A stretch of 25,823 nucleotides of DNA from Gordonia westfalica (GCF_900105725.1 NZ_FNLM01000025.1:1-25823); one strand, 5' to 3'; shown: positions 14,304-21,702, numbered from the stretch's first letter. Notes: generated by a model from the sequence alone, not told the origin. Made by a program: numbers and translations.

Positions 14304-14737
14304 GCGACGTCACTCCACGACCAGTCACCCTCGGTCGCCGCTTCGATCTCGGCGACCTCGATCGGGTCCAGGTGTTGCATCCGCGTCCACGCCGTCTGCT
14401 CGTCCACCCACAGATGCTCAGCGAGCTCAGGCAGTGACGGGTGACGAAGCCAACGGAAGGCGTCCACCAACTGCGGGAGTGTGATCAGCCGGCGAGCCGT
14501 CTCACGCTCAATCGTGTCCTCATCAGCGTCAGGCATCTCCCGGTGCAGCAGCTCGTGGGTGAGGGTGCACCGTCTCTCCGCTTGGGTGAGGCCGCGGTGA
14601 ATCCAGATGGTGCGCTCGCCGTTGAGCCCCATCGTTCCGGGTGAGAGTCGCTGTGTGCAGTCGATCGCGATGTGCGGGTAGTCATCGCGGGCTGACCGCC
14701 AGGGATGCCAGTTCATGTCCGAAATAGGAACATGCAC
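14300..14737 (-). CDS. ImmA/IrrE-like metalloprotease
   Basis: A 145-aa protein from GTG 14737 (ATG 14716 is a later alternative). The motif THELLHRE at about residues 60-67 is the HExxH zinc site of ImmA/IrrE-type proteases. The following IERETARRLI helix probably supplies the third ligand (E79), and a C-terminal HTH-like part (LPELAEHLWVDEQTAWTRMQ) is seen. In ICEBs1 and related phages such proteins cleave the partner repressor on induction. It sits directly downstream of the repressor on the same strand, so a role in prophage induction or immunity is likely. Confidence 0.8.
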   Translation of the reverse strand: MHVPISDMNWHPWRSARDDYPHIAIDCTQRLSPGTMGLNGERTIWIHRGLTQAERRCTLTHELLHREMPDADEDTIERETARRLITLPQLVDAFRWLRHPSLPELAEHLWVDEQTAWTRMQHLDPIEVAEIEAATEGDWSWSDVA

Positions 14738-14770
14738 CTCTGACAGAAACGGCCCTGACCTCGAATAACA

Positions 14771-15532
14771 TCAATGAGATTCGTCAGGGTCTTGGGGTTT
14801 GAACCGTGGGTTCCGCTTGCGGGCGGCCTTCGCATCCTCGGGCCGCTCAGGTTTGGGGACTTGATTCCGGGAAGGCAAGGCTGTGACCTTGCCGCCGGCT
14901 GTGGTCTTCTGCTCTTCACTCGCTTCGCCCGGTGCTCCCGGCGACGCGGGCGAATCAGTTGGTAGGGCATCGGAATCCTCCAGGCTCTCGGACGGTCGGC
15001 GATCTGCCGACGCGTCATCACCTGTGAGCGAAGCCGCCACCCTCCGTGCTAGCCGCCGATACTTGCTCGCGGCTTTCCGGGCTTCGGCCACAATCTCCTG
15101 CGCCGTCGCGTCATCTACCTGATGGAGACCAGTGCGCCCAAGAAGTCCCGCGGACTGCTCGACCAGTCCAACGAACGTAAAGACGTCCTCGAATGGGATA
15201 TCAAGTTCGTCGATATTCGGAACCGCCTCGACAAGTAGGTGAGCTGCTAAAGCGATCTGCCGATGGTCGTTCGGTGTAATCGCCTCCGTAGGCAGCTCGC
15301 CGTCCTCGATGTACCCGATGTCAGTTAGTACGGCCGAAATGATGTCCGCGTAGTTGGCGCCGGTGATCTCTGAGATCGCACGGAGAGTGGCGACTTCGGG
15401 GAGCTGCTTCAACCCGCGCTTCTTCCACGAGTTGACAGTCTGCGGGATGCTACCGATCTGGCGTGCGAACGCCGCCTCGGATGCTCCCGTCCTGTCCAGG
15501 TGGGCCTGGACGAACTCCCACAATTTGCTCAC
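14771..15532 (-). CDS. Immunity repressor, XRE-type HTH
   Basis: A 253-aa protein from GTG 15532. Residues about 15-60 form an XRE-type helix-turn-helix (EAAFARQIGSIPQTVNSWKK). The middle (about 90-165) is helical, and the C-terminal 85 residues are a Pro/Glu/Ser/Lys-rich disordered tail. It is divergent from a Cro-like gene and followed by the ImmA-like gene, the classic immunity arrangement. No LexA-type self-cleavage domain is visible, so inactivation may depend on the neighbouring protease. Identification as the lysogeny repressor is by domain and position. Confidence 0.8.
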   Translation of the reverse strand: MSKLWEFVQAHLDRTGASEAAFARQIGSIPQTVNSWKKRGLKQLPEVATLRAISEITGANYADIISAVLTDIGYIEDGELPTEAITPNDHRQIALAAHLLVEAVPNIDELDIPFEDVFTFVGLVEQSAGLLGRTGLHQVDDATAQEIVAEARKAASKYRRLARRVAASLTGDDASADRRPSESLEDSDALPTDSPASPGAPGEASEEQKTTAGGKVTALPSRNQVPKPERPEDAKAARKRNPRFKPQDPDESH

Positions 15533-15767
15533 GACTCAGAGCCTGCCGTCCGAGTATGAACGTCGCTAGTCATTCGCTCACCCATCCGTCTACCCCACAA
15601 CGGCCGGAATTGGCGTTTTGCCGTTGACCGTTTCATCCAGTGTTGGACGCCATCATATCCGCTGGCTGCGGAACTACAACGCTGTGATTACTTGCGTAAG
15701 CGTCTACCAGTGTCGTATGTTTTATCCATCGACAGTTGACACCAACCCGTTGACCATGGAGGATGAA
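15533..15767. promoter_or_regulatory. Repressor/Cro divergent control region
   Basis: The 235-bp gap between divergent HTH genes. Rightward promoter candidate: TTGCGT 15692-15697, 18-bp spacer, TATGTT 15716-15721, start near 15728. A leftward -10 candidate, CATACT, lies on the minus strand at about 15554-15559. Candidate operators are CCGTTGACC at 15621-15629 and 15747-15755, a third GTTGAC at 15735-15740, and TCCAGTGTTGGA near 15637-15648, repeated in part as CCAGTGTCG near 15707. Which of these bind repressor cannot be told from sequence alone. Confidence 0.5.
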
Positions 15768-16058
15768 GTGGCGTCATACAAACGATGGCCGAAAGGCAGT
15801 TGGATGAAACTCACATCCGGGGACACTCTCCGAGCACTGATGAACCAGCGCGGATTTTCGATGGCCAGGCTTGGGCGGTATGCCGGATGCTCAAAGAGCT
15901 TCATTGGGCACCTCTGCGCCGAGAACAAGACCACGTGCACACCGCAGTTGGCCGAACGCATCGCGGAGGCTCTCGACGTGCCTCTGCATCTCCTTTTCGT
16001 GGAGCACGCATCCGCTAGCAATGGACGTAATAGCAATCAACGGCGGGTGGTCGCGTGA
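15768..16058 (+). CDS. Cro-like XRE-family HTH protein
   Basis: A 96-aa protein. The start is chosen at GTG 15768, five bases after GGAGG; ATG 15756 and ATG 15804 are in frame as alternatives. Residues about 16-75 form an XRE helix-turn-helix (GDTLRALMNQRGFSMARLGR, AGCSKSFIGHLC) with the usual C-terminal helix (LAERIAEALDVPLHLLF). It is divergent from the immunity repressor and heads the early operon, so it probably acts as Cro, turning off lysogeny genes. Its stop overlaps the next GTG. Confidence 0.75.
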   Translation: MASYKRWPKGSWMKLTSGDTLRALMNQRGFSMARLGRYAGCSKSFIGHLCAENKTTCTPQLAERIAEALDVPLHLLFVEHASASNGRNSNQRRVVA

Positions 16059-16234
16059 TCGAGCACCCGCGGTCGGTTGTCCGAGCACTCGTTGCCGACT
16101 TCGTAGATCACTCCCGTGCTGACCGCTGCCGGTGCGGGAGCGCGCAGGCCCCCTCCCTCTCGCAGGAGCCCGCGCAGGCCGGGGCGGGGGGAGCCGCCCC
16201 GGTCACCAAACCAGTAGAGGGAGTGAACCGATGA
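16055..16234 (+). CDS. Small protein with CRC motif, coupled between cro and the next gene
   Basis: GTG 16055 overlaps the cro stop (GTGA) and the frame ends in TGA 16232-16234, overlapping the next ATG (ATGA). Product 59 aa: MIEHPRSVVRALVADFVDHS, then RADRCRCGSA, then a Pro/Ala/Gly-rich tail. Overlap at both ends is the junction style of this operon, which is the main support. The coding region contains the GC-rich hairpin at 16179-16202. Function unknown. Confidence 0.6.
   Translation: MIEHPRSVVRALVADFVDHSRADRCRCGSAQAPSLSQEPAQAGAGGAAPVTKPVEGVNR
16179..16202 (+). other. GC-rich hairpin upstream of early gene
   Basis: CCGGGGCGG pairs perfectly with CCGCCCCGG across a six-base loop. No T run follows, so it is not an intrinsic terminator. 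It lies about 28 bases before ATG 16231 and could affect translation or RNA stability in the early operon. Confidence 0.45.
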
Positions 16235-17016
16235 GCTACCCGAGCTATCTGCCCGGCGAGCCGGTCGCCGCTGCCGATCAGTTGTCAGCACTGAGAGATG
16301 ACCTCGAGCAGCAAGAGTCTGTCATCGAGCGAGGTCTCGAGTCGTTCATCGAGATAGGCCGCGCCCTGGCGAAGATCCGTGACGATCGCCTTTATCGGCA
16401 CGAGTATGCGTCGTTCGAGGTGTACTGCCAGAGCCGGTGGAACCTTAGCCGTAAGCGGGCCTATGACCTCATGAGTGCGGCGACCGTTGTTGACGGCATG
16501 GAAGCCGCCCTGGAGATGGCGACGTCACCAATTGGTGACACACCGGCACTTCCGGCCAATGAGGGGCAGGCGCGGGAGCTGACAGGCCTTGACCCCGCTG
16601 AAGCCGTGGATGTTATGGCGAAGGTCAACGAGGCCACCGGGGGTAGGCCGACCGCGGCGGCGATCCGTAGCGAGATCGGCAGCCGCCGGATCGATCCGGA
16701 ACCCGACATCGATGCCGAGGTTGAGGCCGAGCCGGTCGAGATCGCCCCCGGCTTCACCGATGCCGCCCTCGCTGAACTCAACGCTCCCACGCCGACCCCC
16801 GCACCGGCACAACCGGCCACGCCGAAGCGTCGGCCCATCACAGATGCTTTCGACTCCGCGACTTTCAACCTGAAGCGCGCTGTCGAATCGGTCAACCGGC
16901 TCGCCGCCGACGACCGCCTGAAAAGGAACAAGGACCAGATCAAGGCGTCCAACCTCAGCGATCTGATCCGCGTCCGCGACGCACTCAACAGCGTCATCAC
17001 ACAACTAGAAGGATAG
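16231..17016 (+). CDS. HTH-containing early protein
   Basis: A 261-aa protein from ATG 16231, with GAGGGAG upstream. Residues about 20-90 (SFIEIGRALAKIRDDRLYRH, FEVYCQSRWNLSRKRAYDLM) match a DNA-binding helix-turn-helix type frequent in actinobacterial plasmid and phage proteins. The middle is acidic and Pro/Ala-rich (PTPTPAPAQPATPKRRP); the C-terminus is a helical region probably used for oligomerisation. It lies three bases before a ParB-like gene, so the two may act together on DNA. The exact function is unknown. Confidence 0.7.
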   Translation: MSYPSYLPGEPVAAADQLSALRDDLEQQESVIERGLESFIEIGRALAKIRDDRLYRHEYASFEVYCQSRWNLSRKRAYDLMSAATVVDGMEAALEMATSPIGDTPALPANEGQARELTGLDPAEAVDVMAKVNEATGGRPTAAAIRSEIGSRRIDPEPDIDAEVEAEPVEIAPGFTDAALAELNAPTPTPAPAQPATPKRRPITDAFDSATFNLKRAVESVNRLAADDRLKRNKDQIKASNLSDLIRVRDALNSVITQLEG

Positions 17017-17019
17017 CCC

Positions 17020-17931
17020 ATGTCGAACTGGCAGAAAACTTCCGAAGGCGACTTCCACCGTAAGAGCCAGCATCTCGCGTCCGTCGGTGTGACACCGCAG
17101 AAGCCGTCGGCGTCGACCATCTTCGTCGACCCGGCGATGGCGCGTCGTGTACTCGCGAAGAACACACACAACCGACCGATCAAAGAGTCACAGGTAGTGC
17201 GTCTCATGGCCGAGATGACTTCCGGACGCTGGAAGTACAACGGAGAAGCCATCAAGTGGTCGATCGATGATGTCCTCCTCGATGGGCAGCACCGGCTGAC
17301 TGCACTCGCCCGGATGGACGACAACTTTCCGGCCATTCCTTTCCTGGTTGTACGCGGGCTCCCCGCAGACACACAAAGCACGATGGATCAAGGGACAACC
17401 CGGACGGCCGGCGACCAACTGGTCCTCGAAGGGCTTCTTGGTTCGACTGATTCGAGGATCGTCGCAGGCGGCATCCGGGTCTACCTGGAGTGGCAGCGTA
17501 TGGCGTTCTTCGGCGATCAGAAGGTCGCAAGCAAGATCAGCAACCCGGAGGTAGTCGCCTGGGCCGCCGAGCACCCGGTCGAGATGGCCATCCTTCAGGA
17601 CCTTGCCAGTCAGCGTCTCCGGCGCGTCAAGTGCCGACCCAGCGTGACCCTTGCAGTGCTGCTGCAGTTCCGACTGATCGACGGCGAAGCGGCTCGCGAG
17701 TTCAGCGAAGGACTCTACTCAGGCGCCGGGCTCCAGTCCGGCAATCCCATTCTCGCCCTGCGTGACCGACTCGATCGTATCCGCGAAGGCAAAGTCAACG
17801 TCAGCGACCGTGATCTCATTGGTTACTTCGTGATGGCCTGGAACCACTGGCGCCGTGGTGGGAACACGTCCAAGCTGCAGATGCCCAGAGGCGGGGCCTG
17901 GACGCGCGAGTCCTTCCCCGAGGCGGTCTGA
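17020..17931 (+). CDS. ParB/Srx-fold protein
   Basis: A 303-aa protein, MSNWQKTSEGDFHRKSQHLA. Residues about 30-125 show the ParB-type N-domain: a short strand-helix start (FVDPAMARRVLAKNT), NGEAIKWSIDDVLLDGQHRL with the conserved DGQHR box, then PFLVVRGLPADTQSTMDQGT. The C-terminal half is helical. Proteins of this kind are common in actinophages; ParB-fold proteins bind CTP/ATP or cut DNA. No ParA is visible, so partition is not implied. It follows the HTH gene closely in the early operon. Confidence 0.75.
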   Translation: MSNWQKTSEGDFHRKSQHLASVGVTPQKPSASTIFVDPAMARRVLAKNTHNRPIKESQVVRLMAEMTSGRWKYNGEAIKWSIDDVLLDGQHRLTALARMDDNFPAIPFLVVRGLPADTQSTMDQGTTRTAGDQLVLEGLLGSTDSRIVAGGIRVYLEWQRMAFFGDQKVASKISNPEVVAWAAEHPVEMAILQDLASQRLRRVKCRPSVTLAVLLQFRLIDGEAAREFSEGLYSGAGLQSGNPILALRDRLDRIREGKVNVSDRDLIGYFVMAWNHWRRGGNTSKLQMPRGGAWTRESFPEAV

Positions 17932-17934
17932 CTC

Positions 17935-18480
17935 ATGTCCTTCTCGCACTACGCAGATCCAGTCCCTGTAGTAGCAGATGAAAACAGGAAGGTCCACGTA
18001 TCGCTCGGTGAGGTGAGCGGCCTCGACCTGGCGTACCTGTCGGTTGAGTCCCCGTCCGGCCGGGGTGAAGTGGTTCTCACGCTCGCCGAGCTACGCGACG
18101 TGTACAGAGCAATGCAGGAGGCCGATCCGGACTGGCGTGAGCCCAGCGGCGGCTACTACCTCTACCGAGTTGCGATCACGAGCTATCCCGAAGGGGCACT
18201 GACCTTCTACACCGACGACACCGGTGAGGAGTTCGGGTACCCCAACCCTGACTGGGAACCCGAGGGGTGGGACCCCGATCCGGGGTATATCGCGCAGTTC
18301 GGGAGTCGACGCTTCCACTGGCCGTCCACTAAGCGCGAGTACAAGTCGTTGTCCTCCGCGAAGTCTAGGGCCAAGCTCATCGAATCGTATGGTGCGACAG
18401 CGGTTGTGGAGCGGTCGTCGCGGATTGTGTGGCCTGGGCCGGACGATTCCCACCTGGACCGTATCGGCGGTGCGGCATGA
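17935..18480 (+). CDS. Hypothetical protein
   Basis: A 181-aa protein, MSFSHYADPVPVVADENRKV, with an early hydrophobic, beta-like half (VVLTLAELRDVYRAMQEADP) and a Tyr/Trp-rich acidic second half (GEEFGYPNPDWEPEGWDPDP). The C-terminus (SAKSRAKLIESYGATAVVER) is helical. It starts three bases after the ParB-like gene, and its stop overlaps the next ATG within GGCGGTGCGGCATGA, a sequence that recurs at the next junction. Family not recognised. Confidence 0.7.
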   Translation: MSFSHYADPVPVVADENRKVHVSLGEVSGLDLAYLSVESPSGRGEVVLTLAELRDVYRAMQEADPDWREPSGGYYLYRVAITSYPEGALTFYTDDTGEEFGYPNPDWEPEGWDPDPGYIAQFGSRRFHWPSTKREYKSLSSAKSRAKLIESYGATAVVERSSRIVWPGPDDSHLDRIGGAA

Positions 18481-18704
18481 GCACCGATCCTGCTGTGGAG
18501 GCTGCGCGTAAGGCGTGGGAGCAGTCGTCTCCGCTACGCCCGTTCGACCCGGAGGAGTCGCCGGAGTACTGGATGGTGTTGGCCGCACGCGAAGCACTCA
18601 AGTCGAGTCGGCTGCGCACTGCCCTCAATGATCTGGTGGCCCACGGTGATCTGACTCCGTCGGGGCGGATCGTCCTGCAACGCATCATCGGCGGTGCGGC
18701 ATGA
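18477..18704 (+). CDS. Small helical hypothetical protein
   Basis: A 75-aa protein, MSTDPAVEAARKAWEQSSPL, all helical in appearance, ending RIVLQRIIGGAA. Short proteins starting with (V/A)EAARKAW are frequent in actinophage early regions; function unknown. Both start and stop are ATGA overlaps, and its last codons (IGGAA) copy those of the preceding gene. Confidence 0.65.
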   Translation: MSTDPAVEAARKAWEQSSPLRPFDPEESPEYWMVLAAREALKSSRLRTALNDLVAHGDLTPSGRIVLQRIIGGAA

Positions 18705-18931
18705 GTGATCTTCCGCTGCATGAGGTTCCGCCCATCCCCATCGACGGCTTGACGGGTACCCATCACGTCACGACCATTCCCGCCACAGGGGAACCCGTCT
18801 TCGTGATCTTTCCGCCGGGTGAGGACGACGCCATCGAACTCACCCGCCCGCAACTGTGGCAGCACATCGATGCGCTGCTCACCCTGCTCAAGCGAACCCC
18901 CATCCCCACCAGAACCTTGGAGGCGTCATGA
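18701..18931 (+). CDS. Small hypothetical protein
   Basis: A 76-aa protein, MSDLPLHEVPPIPIDGLTGT, with beta-like segments (THHVTTIPATGEPVFVIFPP) followed by a helix (ELTRPQLWQHIDALLTLLKR). The end GGAGGCGTCATGA provides both its stop and the ribosome site and start of the next gene. Not recognised. Confidence 0.65.
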   Translation: MSDLPLHEVPPIPIDGLTGTHHVTTIPATGEPVFVIFPPGEDDAIELTRPQLWQHIDALLTLLKRTPIPTRTLEAS

Positions 18932-19148
18932 ACGACAGAAACCTTCAGCCCCTTCAGTACACCCTGAAGGAGGCCGCCCAAATCCTGGGAGTCTCCGAGA
19001 AGACCCTTCGCCGCGAGTATGTCGAGGGGCGAATCCTGTTCCGAACCTTGCGTGAGGGGGCGGCAAGTACTTTATCGACCACGAAGAGTGTGTGCGGTGG
19101 CGGAACTCGCTGCCGCAGCCGGCTCCGGGTGAGAGGGCGGCGTCGTGA
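18928..19148 (+). pseudogene. Excisionase-like HTH protein, one-base deletion
   Basis: ATG 18928 begins MNDRNLQPLQYTLKEAAQIL, then GVSEKTLRREYVEGRILFRT: a MerR/excisionase-type helix-turn-helix with wing, as in phage Xis and HTH_17 proteins. At the G run 19056-19060 the frame is lost. Adding one G continues GGKYFIDHEECVRWRNSLPQ and ends ERAAS at TGA 19146-19148, overlapping GTG 19145. The restored length is about 73 aa, normal for Xis. As written the frame runs on uselessly through the next genes. It may be the excisionase for the integrase here, or another early DNA-binding protein. Confidence 0.7.
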
Positions 19149-19312
19149 AGGCCGCGATCTGGGTTCCCGCGTATGCGTGTCTTGTGTTGGGGGTGTGGGC
19201 GATCCTCCCACCTCTCGGACCGGAAGAACTGGTGGCGTTCGTGATCGTCGCGGTCCTGTTGCTGATGACGGTGGTCGGGTTCTGCATGCCCACCCAGGAG
19301 GTCGACCAGTGA
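19145..19312 (+). CDS. Small two-TM membrane protein
   Basis: GTG 19145 (GTGA overlap) opens a 55-aa protein: MKAAIWVPAYACLVLGVWAI, a short loop with PPLGPEE, then LVAFVIVAVLLLMTVVGFCM and a short tail ending EVDQ. There are two clear hydrophobic segments. It ends in GTCGACCAGTGAGC, where GTG 19309 starts the next gene. Small membrane proteins of early operons are sometimes toxic or exclusion proteins; nothing here shows which. Confidence 0.6.
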   Translation: MKAAIWVPAYACLVLGVWAILPPLGPEELVAFVIVAVLLLMTVVGFCMPTQEVDQ

Positions 19313-19557
19313 GCGGGGCCGAAACCATCTTCGGGTCCGAGCTGTATGGCGCGATCGTGCAGCAGCAGATCGCCGACGCACAACACACCCAGAACCAGCT
19401 CGACAAGTACTACCAGCGCAAGGAGGCGCAACTCCTCTGGCTGCGTGCAGAGATAGCGCACTACGCAGCCAAGCAGGACTCGAAGTCGGTCGAGTACGCG
19501 CTGCTTTCAATCCTCCAGCGCTCCTACGACATCGAAGACGAGGGGGTCGACCAGTGA
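19309..19557 (+). CDS. Small helical protein
   Basis: An 82-aa protein from GTG 19309: MSGAETIFGSELYGAIVQQQ, then a Gln/Lys/Glu-rich probable coiled coil (NQLDKYYQRKEAQLLWLRAE), ending GVDQ. The frame is open far upstream only because of the deletion in the HTH gene. Both ends overlap neighbours as GTGA. Function unknown. Confidence 0.65.
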   Translation: MSGAETIFGSELYGAIVQQQIADAQHTQNQLDKYYQRKEAQLLWLRAEIAHYAAKQDSKSVEYALLSILQRSYDIEDEGVDQ

Positions 19558-19736
19558 GCAGCGGTGCAGTGGAAGCCCGCTATGCCGGCTGGTGCCCCAA
19601 ATGCCGCACCGACTACCCCGTAGGCACATTGATCGGCTACGTCCGCGAATACCTGGTGTTCCCGGATGGGCGGGCGGGGAAGAACGTGACGGTGTGTGAG
19701 CCGTGCGCGGTGGAGGTGACCCGTGAGCGTCGTTGA
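19554..19736 (+). CDS. Zinc-ribbon protein
   Basis: A 60-aa protein from GTG 19554 with two Cys pairs, WCPKCRTDY near residues 13-19 and VCEPCAVEV near 47-55. This is the CxxC...CxxC layout of a zinc ribbon, with a beta hairpin between them (IGYVREYLVFPDGRA). Similar small ribbons occur in many actinophages; the role is unknown. It overlaps the next gene by 14 bases. Confidence 0.7.
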   Translation: MSSGAVEARYAGWCPKCRTDYPVGTLIGYVREYLVFPDGRAGKNVTVCEPCAVEVTRERR

Positions 19737-19968
19737 CATGCAGGCGTTTCGGACGGCACGCGACATCGTGGAGGTGGAAGCCGACCTCGCTTCCGAGGCA
19801 TTCACGCACGGCTTCATGTCCTCGATGCAGGTTTCGGCTGCCGGGTGTAGCGCGGTCCTCACCGACTTCTACGGGCGTCGGGTGTTGAAGGTGGAGCCGC
19901 AATCGTCGCCATGGATCACCCGCGATCACGTGCTGGTGTTCCTCGCAGCGCAGGAGGCCCAGCCATGA
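19723..19968 (+). CDS. Hypothetical protein
   Basis: An 81-aa protein from GTG 19723: MSVVDMQAFRTARDIVEVEA, a helix, then an Ala/Gly-Cys turn and a beta-like C-terminal half (CSAVLTDFYGRRVLKVEPQS). The stop overlaps ATG 19965 as ATGA. Not recognised. Confidence 0.6.
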   Translation: MSVVDMQAFRTARDIVEVEADLASEAFTHGFMSSMQVSAAGCSAVLTDFYGRRVLKVEPQSSPWITRDHVLVFLAAQEAQP

Positions 19969-20681
19969 GCATCTACTACCAGGACGACCTGGTCACCCTC
20001 TACCACGGCGACTGCCGAGAGGTCATGGCAGACATGGCAGATCGGTCGGTCGATGTGGTGATCACGGATCCGCCGTACACCGAACGCACACACGGAATGG
20101 CAAAGACGAACAGGGGTGCTGGTCATGGCATAAAGGCCGTCACGTTCGCGGCGATCTCTGACGCTGACCTGCGGGCCGTACTCGCCGAGTGTGGGCGGGT
20201 CTCGGCGAGTTGGGTGGTCACGTCGCTTGATTACGCGCACGCTTTCGCCTTCGACCAGGGTCCGCCGGTCGGGTTGCGCTCGCTGCGCATCGGTGTCTGG
20301 GTGAAGCCCAACCCGATGCCGCAGATCAGTGCCGACCGTCCCGGGCAAGGCTGGGAAGCGATTTCATTTCTACACCGCGCCGACACCAAACCGGCCTGGA
20401 ACGGGGGTGGCAAGGCTGGCGTGTGGACGTACCCCGTCGTGCAGAACACCGGTCACCCGACGGCGAAACCGCTGCCAATGGTGGAGGACTGGGTGCGCCT
20501 GTTCACGAACGCCTCGGAAACGGTGTTCGACCCGTTCGCCGGTTCGGGCACCACGTTGATTGCTGCGGCGAACGAAAACCGTAAGGCGGTCGGTGTCGAG
20601 CTTGAGGAGCGTTACTGCGAGCTGATTGCGAAACGCCTCAGTAATCAGACGATGGCTCTCGACTTCGGGGATGCGTCATGA
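19965..20681 (+). CDS. DNA methyltransferase, DPPY/FAGSGTT (beta-class order)
   Basis: A 238-aa protein from ATG 19965 (MSIYYQDDLVTLYHGDCREV). The catalytic motif IV, TDPPY, is at 34-38. After the variable region comes motif X (HPTAKPLPMVEDW, about 164-176) and the SAM-binding FAGSGTT at 191-197. The order IV...X-I is that of beta-class N6-adenine or N4-cytosine DNA methyltransferases. Length is somewhat short but complete. No restriction endonuclease is nearby, so it is an orphan enzyme, probably protecting phage DNA from host restriction. Target sequence cannot be deduced. Confidence 0.9.
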   Translation: MSIYYQDDLVTLYHGDCREVMADMADRSVDVVITDPPYTERTHGMAKTNRGAGHGIKAVTFAAISDADLRAVLAECGRVSASWVVTSLDYAHAFAFDQGPPVGLRSLRIGVWVKPNPMPQISADRPGQGWEAISFLHRADTKPAWNGGGKAGVWTYPVVQNTGHPTAKPLPMVEDWVRLFTNASETVFDPFAGSGTTLIAAANENRKAVGVELEERYCELIAKRLSNQTMALDFGDAS

Positions 20682-20885
20682 GTGCCGCGGAGCACCGCCA
20701 GATCGACGGTGTCGACATGTGGGTGCAACACCTCCCAGACCTCCACCTGTTTTGGGCGTGGGTGAACGGACGCACCGAGTTCGTCACCTGGCCCGACGCC
20801 GACCACCCCAGGCCCCGTTGATCGTGCAGGCCTGGTGGCTGAGCGGCTGTTCGAGTTGGTGGCGAGAGCGAAGGCGGCGGCGTGA
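20678..20885 (+). pseudogene. Small early protein, probably two one-base deletions
   Basis: ATG 20678 (ATGA overlap) gives 47 residues: MSAAEHRQIDGVDMWVQHLP, LFWAWVNGRTEFVTWPDADH, then a stop at 20819. In another frame the sequence continues PVDRAGLVAERLFELVARAK to TGA 20883, which overlaps the next GTG. Adding one C to each of the runs 20806-20809 and 20813-20816 joins the two as ...DADHPQAPVDRAGL.... Restored length about 69 aa. If the sequence is right as written, the gene is only 47 aa. Function unknown. Confidence 0.5.
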
Positions 20886-21055
20886 GGTTCATGTCGAACC
20901 GCACCCATGCTGCCGGCGGGTTCCGGTGGCGCGGCCCCCAATACCCCTACGACCTACCCGGACCTGGAGATGTTCTCCCGGACGACCCGGTCGAGCCGGA
21001 AGAACTGTTCCCCAATCCTGCCTACGGGCAACAAGACCCATGGAGACAACAATGA
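20882..21055 (+). CDS. Small Pro/Gly-rich protein
   Basis: GTG 20882 opens a 57-aa protein: MRFMSNRTHAAGGFRWRGPQ, then an acidic, Pro-rich part (PGDVLPDDPVEPEELFPNPA). ATG 20891 is an in-frame alternative. Start and stop overlap their neighbours (GTGA, ATGA). Probably disordered; function unknown. Confidence 0.55.
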   Translation: MRFMSNRTHAAGGFRWRGPQYPYDLPGPGDVLPDDPVEPEELFPNPAYGQQDPWRQQ

Positions 21056-21488
21056 CCGAAGACATTAGCCAGGACGAACTGTTCCGGCTCACAGGGCGTG
21101 ATGTCGTCCTGTGCCCGGAGTGCGGCCACGGCATCGACCCGCACGGCACCGATCCGGGGGTGCGTGCGGGGTCGGCAAGTGCGAATGCATGATGTCGCCC
21201 AACGGCATCGCCTACGCCCTGATCAATCCGGAAGTCACCCCGGCGCAGAAGCACTACGCCGAAGCGGAGAGGATGCTCGCGTTCATCGAGCACGACCGCA
21301 ACCTCACGACCACCCAGCACTCGGAGGTCGCAGCGCGCGCCCAGGTGCACGCCACCCTCGCGCAGGCCGCTTCACTGCGGGAGGTTCTGGAATCCCGCGC
21401 CACCACCCGGTACCACGTCACGGTCCAGGATGAGGGCGAGTTCCGCCGACGCAGCAGCCGTCTCGGATCTTTCGGTGGTGCGCTGTGA
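21052..21488 (+). pseudogene. Zinc-finger protein, one-base deletion
   Basis: ATG 21052 begins MTEDISQDELFRLTGRDVVL, then CPECGHGIDPHGTDPG. In this frame it soon stops (21190). Adding one G at the run 21156-21160 continues GACGVGKCECMMSPNGIAYA and a helical region to TGA 21486-21488. This completes a Cys pattern (CPEC, C, CxC) and the SPNxIA phrase common in actinophage zinc-finger proteins. Restored length about 145 aa. The 3' part alone would lack a sensible start. The GTG of the next gene overlaps the stop. Confidence 0.65.
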
Positions 21489-21702
21489 ACTCTGTGAGAC
21501 AGCTTCCCAGCAGCGGTTCGTGGTCTGACCGCTACCGCACGATGCTCGACATCGCCGTGTGGTGTGGCGGCATGATCGTCCGCCCCAAACCCCACCAACT
21601 CCAGCTACGGGTGGATGGTGTGACTGCCCTTCCGGGGATTGGATCAAGGCTGACGGCAACGGGTTCGAGGTCATCCCCTCCAGGGCGGGAGCAGACCTCT
21701 GA
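21485..21702 (+). pseudogene. Small hypothetical protein, one-base deletion
   Basis: GTG 21485 begins MNSVRQLPSSGSWSDRYRTM and reads well to VDGVTALPG. After the G run 21634-21637 the frame becomes nonsense, while one added G gives GDWIKADGNGFEVIPSRAGA and a stop at 21700-21702 overlapping ATG 21702. Restored length about 72 aa, beta-rich. Function unknown. Confidence 0.6.

Noticed and set aside
16179..16202. Intrinsic terminator between cro and the early operon
   Set aside because: The hairpin is strong but no T run follows, and overlapping genes run through it.
18856..19557. A single 233-codon frame from the HTH gene to the coiled-coil gene
   Set aside because: The middle is nonsense (low-complexity Arg/Gly/Cys) covering the true ends of the HTH gene and a two-TM gene in other frames.
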